This document shows positions 34,791-43,176 of a stretch of DNA of 64,000 nucleotides, one piece after another (within the stretch, counting starts at the first letter, position 1; each line of letters begins with the position of its first letter). The notes under the pieces are model-generated. The model worked only from the letters and a program-made list of their open reading frames with translations, ran no database searches and had not been told where the DNA came from. The stretch is from positions 1,426,001-1,490,000 of the forward strand of contig JACEUQ010000001.1 in the NCBI GenBank assembly GCA_024998815.1, read 5' to 3'. Both the position numbers and the translations under genes were made by a program. The stretch comes from Opitutus sp. (GTDB lineage: Bacteria > Verrucomicrobiota > Verrucomicrobiia > Opitutales > Opitutaceae).

Positions 34791-36103
34791 GGTTCTTCCC
34801 GTTTTGTTGTGGGTTCGGGCATAAAAGCAGCTAAAAAGTAAAGATGAGCATAAGCGCACATGAACATTACCGGCGGTTGCTGTTGCTGCCGGAACCGTGG
34901 GAAGTAACCAAAGTGGAGGAAGACATTCTCGGACTAAACGTGACGGTCTGGTTACGATGGCCAGACGGGGCCAAGGTGCCGTGCCCAGTGTGCGGTCAGT
35001 TGATGCCTATTTACGACCGAATGAAGGAGCGGAGTTGGCGTCACCGTGATGTGATGCAATATCGACTCGAACTGCGGTGCGCGGTGCCCCGCTGCGATTG
35101 CGAGGAGCATGGTGTTAAAACGATGCACGTGCCGTGGGCCGAACCAGGCTCGCGGTTCACCTCGCTTTTTGAAAGCTTTGCCGTGGCCGTGATCGCCTCT
35201 AGCCGATCGCTAAGCCAAGCCGCCGAGTTGCTGGGACTTCATTGGGATAGTGTACAACGTATAATCGATCAGGCTGTTGAGCGAGGCTTGGCGCGGCGAA
35301 ACCTCGACGGCATCACCCGAGTTGGCTTAGACGAAAAGAGTTTTTTGCGCGGTCAAAGCTACGTTTCATTGATGACCGATCTCACCGGTCGGCGGGTACT
35401 GGACGTGGTTCCAGGCCGGGATACAGGGAGTGGGTTAAAGCTTTGGGCATCATTATCAAAGGAGCAAATTGACGGGATTGAAGCCGTCGCGATGGACATG
35501 GGTGCATCCTTCATCGCCGCCACCCACCAGGCCGCGCCCAACGCTGACATCGTTCACGACCGCTTTCATGTTTCAAAGCCTATGAACGAGGCGGTCGATC
35601 ATACCCGCCGGGATGAGGCCGCTGAACTCGCTGCCAAAGGCGATGACATCTTAAAACGCACTCGCTTTCTTTGGCTGCATGGCATCGTTCCTGATGACCG
35701 CAAAGAGCACTTCGAGGCGCTGCTGGAGTCCAATCTTCGTACGGCCAAGGCATGGGCTTATAAAGAGCAGCTGGTCGAGTTTTGGGGACAACCCAACGCC
35801 GATGCGGGTAATACTTTCTTCCAGCTGTGGTATCGCTCGGTTATGAGTAGCCGCCTGCCCAGAGTCAAAAAAGTAGCAAAGTCACTAAAAGCCCATCTGG
35901 CCGGATTACTGACTTACTTTAAGCACCGTATTTCGAATGCACTCACCGAGGGTTTTAATTCAAAAATCCAAGCAATTAAAGCCGATGCTCGTGGCTTCCG
36001 TAAGTTCGAAAACTATCGCACCCGTATTCTTTTCTTTTGTGGTAAACTCGACCTCGAGCCTAATTTCCCCCCAGCCCTAACCCACAGTATTCCGTGAAGA
36101 ACC
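34791..36103 (+). mobile_element. ISL3-family element nested in the IS21 element
   Basis: Terminal repeats are GGTTCTTCCCGTTTTGTTGT on the left and, inverted, GGTTCTTCACGGAATACTGT on the right; both continue GGGTT(C/A)GGGC. An 8-bp target duplication TTTTCTTC is at 34783-34790 and 36104-36111, the size typical for ISL3. The element is 1313 bp and carries one gene. Confidence 0.95.
34844..36097 (+). CDS. ISL3-family transposase
   Basis: A 417-residue transposase. The N-terminal zinc finger has CPVCG (about 47-51) and the pair of cysteines in CAVPRCDC; a helix-turn-helix lies in LSQAAELLGLHWDSVQRI. The DDE domain has D in RVGLDEKSFLRG (about 165), D in AVAMDMGASFI, and E in NALTEGFNSKIQAIK near the C-terminus. 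VPGRDTGSGL and HDRFHVSKPMNEAVD are ISL3 signatures. The gene fills almost the whole element and appears intact. Confidence 0.95.
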   Translation: MSISAHEHYRRLLLLPEPWEVTKVEEDILGLNVTVWLRWPDGAKVPCPVCGQLMPIYDRMKERSWRHRDVMQYRLELRCAVPRCDCEEHGVKTMHVPWAEPGSRFTSLFESFAVAVIASSRSLSQAAELLGLHWDSVQRIIDQAVERGLARRNLDGITRVGLDEKSFLRGQSYVSLMTDLTGRRVLDVVPGRDTGSGLKLWASLSKEQIDGIEAVAMDMGASFIAATHQAAPNADIVHDRFHVSKPMNEAVDHTRRDEAAELAAKGDDILKRTRFLWLHGIVPDDRKEHFEALLESNLRTAKAWAYKEQLVEFWGQPNADAGNTFFQLWYRSVMSSRLPRVKKVAKSLKAHLAGLLTYFKHRISNALTEGFNSKIQAIKADARGFRKFENYRTRILFFCGKLDLEPNFPPALTHSIP

Positions 36104-36186
36104 TTTTCTTCCCTGTCCGGCTGGGGATATGAGGGGTGCGAATGGGTGGAGATTGAACCGGCGGGACGCTTGGCGGATGCACAGCG

Positions 36187-36744
36187 ATGCATCCAACCGG
36201 TTCACGCAAGTGTTTGCACTGTGTCGATTTCTTTCTGCCCGACGCGCATAACCGCGAGCGTCAGCGCTACTGCGGGAAGCCGGGATGCCGACGGGCGAGC
36301 CGGGCGGCCAGTCAGGCCAAATGGTTGGCGAAGCCGGAGAACCTCGACCACTGGAAAGGCCCAGAAAATGTCCAACGGGTGCAGGAGTGGCGGAAGGCCA
36401 ATCCGGGGTACTCAAGGCGGAGGGGGCCGCGACGGCGGGTGGCGTTACAAGACATCCCAACTACGCAATCCGTTGTGCACCAGCCTAAAGCCGAGCCGGT
36501 CGCCGAGGTGGCGTTACCGAATCCCTGCGTGCCGTTACAAGACAGATGGGAGTCGCAAAACCCTGTGCTCGTGGGGCTTATCGCGCAGTTCGCCGGAGTG
36601 ACGTTACAAGAGGACCTCGAACCCATGCTGCGACACCTGCAATCCCGGGGGCGGGTGATCCTGGGCATCGACGTCCAGCCGCCCGATTATGCAAAAACAA
36701 CCGATCGATCGCGAACAACTCCGGCGCACGCCGGCCCAGTTTAG
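36187..36744 (+). CDS. IS21 accessory protein 1, zinc-finger-like
   Basis: A 185-residue protein. Near the N-terminus CLHC (9-12) and CGKPGC (about 29-34) form a likely zinc site, followed by a basic region with ASRAASQAKWLAKPEN and EWRKANPGYSRRRG. Three repeats V(A/P/T)LQ(D/E) occur further on. Proteins of this form are found upstream of istA in a subgroup of IS21 elements from several phyla; no function is established. It overlaps the next gene by 56 bp in another frame. Start chosen as the ATG giving MHPTGSRKCLHC. Confidence 0.65.
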   Translation: MHPTGSRKCLHCVDFFLPDAHNRERQRYCGKPGCRRASRAASQAKWLAKPENLDHWKGPENVQRVQEWRKANPGYSRRRGPRRRVALQDIPTTQSVVHQPKAEPVAEVALPNPCVPLQDRWESQNPVLVGLIAQFAGVTLQEDLEPMLRHLQSRGRVILGIDVQPPDYAKTTDRSRTTPAHAGPV

Positions 36745-37048
36745 CTGGCTGGACCACCGGCTGGTGCGGGGCAATTACCTGGGGCGGGCCAGTGCCCCCG
36801 CCTGGGGCCTCTATCTGGTCCTGGTCACCGTGGGCGACGCCGACGGGCTGAGTTACTACGCCACGCGCACCCTGGCCCGGCTGCTCACGCTCAGCGAGGA
36901 CGGCCTGGTCGAGGCGCGCCGGCAGTTAATCGAGGCCGGGGTGATCGCCTACGCCGCGCCACTTTACCAGGTGCTCTCCTTGGACCGGGGCAGGCCAACG
37001 CACACGCTGGCGGCAACGCCGCCGCCGAGCCGGGAGGTGGGCGCGTGA
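36689..37048 (+). CDS. IS21 accessory protein 2, winged-helix-like
   Basis: A 119-residue protein. LDHRLVRGNYLGRASAPAWG, GLSYYATRTLARLLTLSEDG and EARRQLIEAGVIAY have the layout of a small winged helix-turn-helix, as in plasmid or phage replication-initiator and regulator domains. Its stop overlaps the istA start by 4 bp (start codon of istA is in the ATGA-like junction GTGATCG), so it is co-expressed with the transposition genes. Function unknown; DNA binding is inferred from the fold pattern. Confidence 0.65.
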   Translation: MQKQPIDREQLRRTPAQFSWLDHRLVRGNYLGRASAPAWGLYLVLVTVGDADGLSYYATRTLARLLTLSEDGLVEARRQLIEAGVIAYAAPLYQVLSLDRGRPTHTLAATPPPSREVGA

Positions 37049-38511
37049 TCGATTACGAACTGTATTGCCGGATAAAACAGGCGGAGGCGGCCGGTCACAG
37101 TGCGCCGCAAATCGCCCGCTCGCTCCAGTTGCACGTGCAGACGGTGAGGCGCTGGCAGGCGCAGGAAAAGTACGTGCGCAGCCAGGCCGCGCAGGTGCCT
37201 AGGCCAAGCAAGCTCGACGTGCACAAGCCGGCGATCGCGCGCTGGCTGGAGGCCCATCCGTTCACCGCCATGCAGCTCTGGCAAAAGGTGCGCGAGCGGG
37301 GGTACACGGGCGGGTATTCAATTTTGAAAGACTACGTGCGGCGGGTGCGGCCGAGGAACCTGGAGGCGTTTCTTACCCTCAAGTTTGCCCCCGGCCAGAC
37401 CGCGCAGGTGGACTGGGGCAGTTTTGGCGCGGTGGAGGTGGACGGCACCCGGCGGGCTTTAAGTTTTTTCGTCATGGTTTTGGGGTACAGCCGGTTCCTG
37501 CATGTGGAATTTACCCTCGGGCAGGGCCAGGAGTGGTGGCTGGGCTGTCACCGGCGCGCCTTTGAAAAACTCGGCGGGGTGCCGCGCGAGGTGATGGTGG
37601 ACAACTGCAAGACGGCCGTCCTCTCGCATGTGCCCGGGACCGACCCGGTGTACAACGCCCAGTACCTGGACTTTGCCCGGCACTACGGGTTTACGATAAA
37701 AGCGTGCGGGCCGGGGCATCCGCAGTCCAAGGGCATGGTGGAAAACGCGGTGGGTTACGTGAAAAAAAGCTTCCTTGGCGGGCGGCAGATGAACGGGTTT
37801 ACCGAGCTGGGGCCGGCCGCCAGCTTGTGGCTGGAAACGGTGGCCAACGTGCGCGTTCACGCTGAAACCCAGGGCCGGCCGGTGGACCGGCTGCCCGAGG
37901 AGCGCGCTGCGCTCCTGCCGCTTAACCCGGTGGCCAGTCCGGCGGTGCGCACCTTAAGCGTGCGGGCGTCGCGGCGGTGCCGGGTGAGTATCGAAACGAA
38001 CCGCTACTCGGTGCCCACGAAGTTTGCCGGGGCGCTACTCACCGCGCAGATCGAGGGGGCGCAGGTGAGGTTTTATGCGGACCGCACCCTGGTGGCCGAG
38101 CATGCCCGCAGTTTTGCCCGCCGCGCCGATGTGGAAAACCCCGAGCATGTGCGCGAACTCGAGGAGCGCAAACGGCAGGGGGCGCGGCAGCGCCTGCGGC
38201 TACGGTTTTTGGAACTGAGCCCGGCGGCACCCGCCTACCAACGGGGGCTGGAGGAGCGCCGGCTCAACGCGGGACACCACCTGGCGACTATCGTGGGTTT
38301 GGTGGCCCTGTATGGAACGGAGGCAGTCGGCCGGGCGATCGAAAGCGCCCATGAACTCGGCGCCTACTCCAGCGATTACATCCTCAACTTGCTCGAACAA
38401 CGCGCGCGGGCCTTGCCGCAAGCCGGGCCGATCCACCTCACCCGCGCCGACGCGTTGGCCGCACTGGAACTCGAACTGCGTCCCCCGGATTTAAGCCCCT
38501 ATACCCAATGA
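37045..38511 (+). CDS. istA: IstA, IS21-family transposase
   Basis: A 488-residue transposase starting with GTG. An N-terminal helix-turn-helix (AAGHSAPQIARSLQLHVQTVRRW, split across about residues 14-36) is followed by the rve-type DDE core: D in TAQVDWGSFGAV, D in EVMVDNCKTAVL and E in KGMVENAVGYVKK. The C-terminal region has RRCRVSIETNRYSVPTKFAG, the usual IstA DNA-binding stretch. It overlaps istB by 4 bp, the normal IS21 arrangement. Confidence 0.95.
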   Translation: MIDYELYCRIKQAEAAGHSAPQIARSLQLHVQTVRRWQAQEKYVRSQAAQVPRPSKLDVHKPAIARWLEAHPFTAMQLWQKVRERGYTGGYSILKDYVRRVRPRNLEAFLTLKFAPGQTAQVDWGSFGAVEVDGTRRALSFFVMVLGYSRFLHVEFTLGQGQEWWLGCHRRAFEKLGGVPREVMVDNCKTAVLSHVPGTDPVYNAQYLDFARHYGFTIKACGPGHPQSKGMVENAVGYVKKSFLGGRQMNGFTELGPAASLWLETVANVRVHAETQGRPVDRLPEERAALLPLNPVASPAVRTLSVRASRRCRVSIETNRYSVPTKFAGALLTAQIEGAQVRFYADRTLVAEHARSFARRADVENPEHVRELEERKRQGARQRLRLRFLELSPAAPAYQRGLEERRLNAGHHLATIVGLVALYGTEAVGRAIESAHELGAYSSDYILNLLEQRARALPQAGPIHLTRADALAALELELRPPDLSPYTQ

Positions 38512-39275
38512 AAACAGAACCCGAAAAAACCGATTTATTAAAAGATCAACTCAAGTACCTGAAACTCGGTTACCTGCTGCGCCACCACGGCGAACTCACG
38601 GCCGAGGCGGCCAAGGCGCGCTGTTCGCACGCCGAATTTTTACGCCGACTGGTGCAGGCCGAGACCCAGGACCGCCAGATCCGGGCGCTGGAGCGGCGCA
38701 TCCAGGCAGCGCGCTTCCCGGTCAAGAAAACCGTCGACCAGTTCCAGTGGGACTGGCCCAAGGAGTTGAACGAAGCGCAGGTGCGGCACCTCTTCGAACT
38801 GGGCTTTGTCAAGGAGCGCACCAACGCGGTGTTTTGCGGTGGTGTGGGGCTTGGGAAGACACATCTCGCGAGCGCGTTGGGCTACGCGGCGTGCCAGGCG
38901 GGCTACACGGTGCTGTTTACGACGGCGGTGGACGCGATCAACGCCCTGGTCACCGCCCAGTCCCTGCACCGGTTGCAAGCCGAGTTGAAGCGTTACATGA
39001 CCCCTGCGGTGCTCGTGCTCGATGAGGTCGGCTACCTGCCGCTCGACAAGTCGGGGGCCGACCTGCTCTTCCAGATCGTCAGCCAACGCTACGAACGCGG
39101 CTCGCTGATCGTCACCACCAACAAGGCCTACAAACACTGGGCAGGGATCTTTAACAACGACGCTGGCATCACCGCGGCGATCCTGGACCGCCTACTGCAC
39201 CGGGCCCAGACCGTCGTCATCGAGGGCAAATCCTACCGCATGAAAGACCGCCTGGCCGACGAACCTGCAAGCTGA
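38508..39275 (+). CDS. istB: IstB, IS21-family helper ATPase
   Basis: A 255-residue DnaC/IstB-like AAA+ ATPase that helps IstA choose targets. Walker A is GGVGLGKTHLA (about 111-121), Walker B is VLVLDEVGYLPLD, and sensor 1 is SLIVTTNKAYKHW. The N-terminal IstB-specific helices (LLKDQLKYLKLGYL) are present. Length is typical and the gene is intact, so the element may be capable of movement unless the ISL3 insertion blocks the left-end promoter. Confidence 0.95.
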   Translation: MKTEPEKTDLLKDQLKYLKLGYLLRHHGELTAEAAKARCSHAEFLRRLVQAETQDRQIRALERRIQAARFPVKKTVDQFQWDWPKELNEAQVRHLFELGFVKERTNAVFCGGVGLGKTHLASALGYAACQAGYTVLFTTAVDAINALVTAQSLHRLQAELKRYMTPAVLVLDEVGYLPLDKSGADLLFQIVSQRYERGSLIVTTNKAYKHWAGIFNNDAGITAAILDRLLHRAQTVVIEGKSYRMKDRLADEPAS

Positions 39276-39376
39276 CCGGGCCTGATGATCGGCCCCTGGC
39301 GGGGCCGGTCATCGGCTTTTACGACAGGTGATTTTGTAACCGCCAGAAATAGACGGTGTTCGCGCCGCCGCTCACA

Positions 39377-39408
39377 GTGTATTTCGTGGGCAATAATTCT
39401 GTAGCTCG
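39377..39408. repeat. IS21 right target duplication and spacer
   Basis: GTGTATT (39377-39383) duplicates 34667-34673 and continues TCGTGGGCAATAATT, part of the dispersed intergenic repeat that the element split. Confidence 0.85.
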
Positions 39409-41316
39409 AGCCTCCTCGAAAAGCCTTTCGCAACGGGCGTATTCCCGCCCCGGCCGGCCACTGGGGGCGCAAACAGCCCTGAACGAACTCGGTTTACGTG
39501 TTCACGAAGGGGCGGCGGCCTAAAAACAGCCCCGGCCCCATCACCAAGGTCGCTTTTCCAACGGCGAAGTCCACGGCGGTTCGCTCCGGGGCTTTTGCAC
39601 CGAACTAATTGAACCGATTTGGGTTAGCCGCGACGAGCGAAGCGACTCAGGCCGCCAAGGGCAGCGGCTTTTCCTGAGACCTTCTCGCGCGCACCAAAAT
39701 CATCCGGTCAAAGTTGTGCGCGAGGATCTTCAGGGTCAGTTCGCTGCGCACCGCCGCCAACCCGCGACGACCCGGCCGGCCGAACCCGTGGTTGAACTTG
39801 AGCGTAAACATCAGCGACTCGATCGCGCTGCGCTCGGCGCGAAGCGTGATATAATCCTGGTGGTTCCACAGTTCCTCGCCGAGCAAGGCGCGCCCCTTGG
39901 CGCCGGAGATGCTCACCTTGGCCACCTTCAGCTCGTATGCCTGCGCCAGCCCTTCGGCGCTGGAGTAGCCGTCGTCGACGTTCGCGCTCGCCGGCACCAG
40001 GCCCGTGTTGGCGATATTCTGGATCAGCAGGGGCACCAGTTGCTTGCAATCAGCCACGTTGCCCGCGTCGAGAATCAGCGCGGTGACAAAACCGCCGCGG
40101 CTGCGGGCCAATTGCGGCTTGTAGCCAATCACCGGTTCCCGCCCGCCTTTTTCAATAAAAGCAGCACTGCGATCGGCCAGGCTGAGGACCCTTTCCCTCG
40201 ACTTGGTCTTCACCCCATCATGCACCCGCGCAATGCTTTGCTGGATCGTCGTAATCACCGCGACCACGTCCCCGTGGATGCAGTCCAGTAGGTCTTCCGC
40301 GATCCGGCGCTTGGAGGGCCGCAGCTTGGACAGTTTAACATTTGCTTCGGCCTCTGCGGCTTCTACTTGGGTGAGCAACTTGCCGCCCAACTTGCAGGCG
40401 ATTTGGTAAAACTGGTCGTAGAGCAGCCGGAGTTTTTGGGCTCGGCGGGGACCACCACCCAGCAGGGCGATGGCGCGGGCGCTCTTTCGCAACTCCTCCA
40501 GCCAGTGGTCTTTGAAGCCATCCTGCAGCGAGTTAAGCCCGACCTGGTCGAGCTTGCCGCCCATGCGGTAGGCTCGCTCAAAGAGGCGGTAAATGATACC
40601 GGAGTCTGTTGGCCAGCAACTGGATGCCTTGATCGCCGTGCTGTCCAGGGTGATATCGGTAAACGAATCGAGCCCTTCGGCCAAAATATCGGCCAATTGG
40701 GCCCGGTGGATCAGGGCGAGAGTACTCTCACTCAGGCGATTTATCAGGGGGCCAACGGTATTAGGTGCAGGCAGCGTGTACCCCAAATCATCGAGCAAGG
40801 TGCGCAACGATGCCGATTCAAGCAGCACCATCCGGGGGCAGGCACTGTATTGCGACCCCAAGTAACCGGTGGCCATGGCCGTGATAAAAACCACAACAGC
40901 GGGGGTGCGCGGACGCCCTGCGGCGAGGAACTCGGCTTGCGTTTTTTCCGCCGTGCCTGACGCCGGCACGGCGAACAACGCCTCGGTCTGCGCCAGTTCG
41001 AACTCCCGGTCCTTCCGCCGTTCGCGCTTTTCCGCCATGGCGTGGGCGTCGAGATCGGCGGTCATGGCCACTTCGATTTCGGGGTGGGACCGCCAAAAGC
41101 GCTGTAATTGCAGTAAGAAATCACCAAAATCACTGCGCGCCGGGGTTGAAAAGAAGTCGCCGGAGGGATAAACGATCGATTCGTTACTTGATAATTTAAC
41201 GCCGCTACTTATTTTGTTTCCTGTTTTCATGCAGTATAATACGGCACTTTTACAGTAAACTTAAATCACATAAGTTGTTTTTACTAGAAAAAACCAAAAA
41301 CCTTTTCGAGGAGGCT
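39409..41316 (-). mobile_element. 1.9-kb ISNCY-like element, copy A (minus orientation)
   Basis: Inverted ends are AGCCTCCTCGAAAAG and CTTTTCGAGGAGGCT; length 1908 bp. An identical element in opposite orientation lies at 57431-59338. The 4-bp flanks here (CTCG left, CATG right) do not match, unlike those of copy B, so this copy has probably been involved in a rearrangement or its target repeat has mutated. Confidence 0.92.
39647..41230 (-). CDS. Transposase of the 1.9-kb element, copy A
   Basis: A 527-residue DDE transposase. Candidate acids: D in DITLDSTAIKASS (about 200), D in ANVDDGYSSAEGLA and E in AERSAIESLMFTLK. The first motif continues to a PTDSGIIYRLF element, aligned with PVDWVLLRDV of the 1.8-kb element's transposase, and both proteins end in PLAA, so the two families are probably related members of the ISNCY grouping. 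A TATACT box lies within a few bases of the ATG, again suggesting a leaderless transcript. Identical to copy B. Confidence 0.88.
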   Translation of the reverse strand: MKTGNKISSGVKLSSNESIVYPSGDFFSTPARSDFGDFLLQLQRFWRSHPEIEVAMTADLDAHAMAEKRERRKDREFELAQTEALFAVPASGTAEKTQAEFLAAGRPRTPAVVVFITAMATGYLGSQYSACPRMVLLESASLRTLLDDLGYTLPAPNTVGPLINRLSESTLALIHRAQLADILAEGLDSFTDITLDSTAIKASSCWPTDSGIIYRLFERAYRMGGKLDQVGLNSLQDGFKDHWLEELRKSARAIALLGGGPRRAQKLRLLYDQFYQIACKLGGKLLTQVEAAEAEANVKLSKLRPSKRRIAEDLLDCIHGDVVAVITTIQQSIARVHDGVKTKSRERVLSLADRSAAFIEKGGREPVIGYKPQLARSRGGFVTALILDAGNVADCKQLVPLLIQNIANTGLVPASANVDDGYSSAEGLAQAYELKVAKVSISGAKGRALLGEELWNHQDYITLRAERSAIESLMFTLKFNHGFGRPGRRGLAAVRSELTLKILAHNFDRMILVRARRSQEKPLPLAA

Positions 41317-41986
41317 CATGCTAGGCGTGGTTGCCCACGGGATAGATGGTCTGCACGGAAGAATTGGAGTGTATGGCGGTAAGCGAATACATTAATTTGC
41401 TTCACCTGTAAAACTAGCGGTTTGAAAAAGGTTTGTTTCTTCCGTGTATTCGGTGTGTTCCGTGGGCAATAAATCAGTGGTGAGTAGCGGGTAGCGAGCA
41501 GTCATATCCTGCATTAGGGATAGCTTCATCTTAAACACCCCACTTCAACGCCACCTGATACTAACGACAGAAACACTTTAGACTTTTCCCCGACATGGGC
41601 GAGACGCCCAGGCCACGCTCGGAAACGCTCGACGTGGCACGGGCGTCTCGCCCTTGGGATTTGAGGCTAAACGCATTCAGCTGCTGGTATGTGGCCACGA
41701 ATGACGGAGTGATTTCCCGCGGCACACACGGACGACTTCGACGTCGGTCGGCCGGGGAATAGGGGGTCGGGCGCGAAAAAGAGAGCAGCGTCCAGTCTGC
41801 TTTTACGCGCCGCCCGTTCCATAACCTTGAGCAGACTGGAAGTCTGCGCTACTTTTTCGCCCGCGTTACGAGTCGGCGGTGCTCGGGTGGCCTGAGGGCT
41901 GGAACGGGGCAGGGCGGAAAAATTCATTTTTTCCTTTCATGAGTGGGGCTCAAGTGGTTGAGTGAATGCGCCCCTAAATAGAAATC
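41317..41986. repeat. Gene-free spacer with several palindromic repeats
   Basis: GAAACACACG-type repeats at about 41430-41475; a palindrome with arms GGGCGAGACGCCCAGGCCAC (41597) and GTGGCACGGGCGTCTCGCCC (41634); and REP2 material at 41786-41855 (CAGACTGGAAGTCTGCGCTA at 41834). An 86-residue minus-strand frame here is repeat translated by chance. Confidence 0.75.
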
Positions 41987-43176
41987 ATGATCGCAAATCG
42001 TCAACAGGGCTTGGTTAATGCCTACGCAGTTATTGCGGCATTGATCGCGGTGTTCTTTTTGTTGGTTTACTCAGGGCTGGTCGGGTATTTGCCCTGGATC
42101 CACCTTTCCCCGCCGGAACGTTTAGTCCCCTACTGTGTGGCAGTTTTCGTGGGCATGTTGATCAGTATGAGTGGGCTGCGTAAACGCGGCTACAACCTGC
42201 ATCTGATGGGGCGGTTTGGTGGGATTAGCCTGGCGCTACGGCAGGTGTTACATGTCTCGGCCTGCCTCTTCGGATTGATGTTTGTCCTTAAGGACCATGC
42301 CATTAGCCGACTTTTTTTGGTTCCTACCTACTTTTTTTGGGCGTTTATCTTGCACAGCTGCACCGGGCGTTTCCGGCGAAACTAGCCAGCTGGTTTTTCG
42401 GGAGTTCCTCGCAGATGCCTACGTTGTTTATCGGCAGTGGGCGTGACTAGTTTGACTTGGATGATTGGATCAGCAACCGCGGGCATTTGGGCATTCGCTC
42501 GGTCGGATTGGTGTCGGATGAGCCCCCGACGCGGGCCGACGCCGCTATTGCGCCCTATTTGGGCAAAGTGGACCAATTGCGCGAGGTGATCCGCAGCGCG
42601 AAGGTGCGCCAAGTGGTTTTGTTGAAGTGGATGGCGGATACCGAGGCCTTGGAGCGGATTATTGAGGACTGTGAGGCGGAGGGGTGTCGGTTCTTGATTC
42701 ACAATGACTTGCAGTCCCGCTTCGCGCGTCCGCTGATACCAATTAAGGAAGGGGGGCGGGATTTTTTGTCGCTCAAAGAGGAGCCGCTGGAGGATCCGAT
42801 CAATCGGGCGACGAAGCGCTTGATGGATATTGCGATTTCGTTACCCGTGGTGCTGCTGGTGTTGCCGCCGCTGTGTTTGTTCGTTTGGGCGGTGCAGTGC
42901 ATTCAGGCGCCGGGGCCGTTGTTTTTTGTGCGGCCGCGTGGGGGGAAAAACCGCACTGAGTTTAATATGCTCAAATTCCGTTCGATGTATGTGTCGAACC
43001 GGAATGTGAACCAGCAAGCAACGGCCAACGATAACCGGATTTATCCGCTGGGGCGTTTTTTGCGTAAAAGCAGTTTGGATGAATTCCCGCAGTTTGTGAA
43101 CGTGCTTTTTGGGGAGATGAGTGTGGTGGGGCCACGGCCTCACCTGCCGCAACACGACACCGAGTTTAGTTTAATT

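Larger units (their letters stand above)
34674..39376 (+). mobile_element. IS21-family element with two accessory genes, interrupted by ISL3
   Basis: The left end TGTGAGCGGCGAGCGG and the inverted right end (reading TGTGAGCGGCGGCGCG) share TGTGAGCGGCG and, after a short variable stretch, GTCTATTTCTGGCGGTTA. Perfect 7-bp duplications GTGTATT flank it. It encodes, left to right, a zinc-finger-like protein, a winged-helix-like protein, IstA and IstB. Without the ISL3 insertion and its 8-bp duplication it would be 3382 bp, larger than most IS21 elements because of the accessory genes. Confidence 0.93.

Noticed and set aside
41667-41927. 86-residue minus-strand protein
   Set aside because: Much of it (AQTSSLLK) is the REP2 palindrome read in frame, with low-complexity surroundings.
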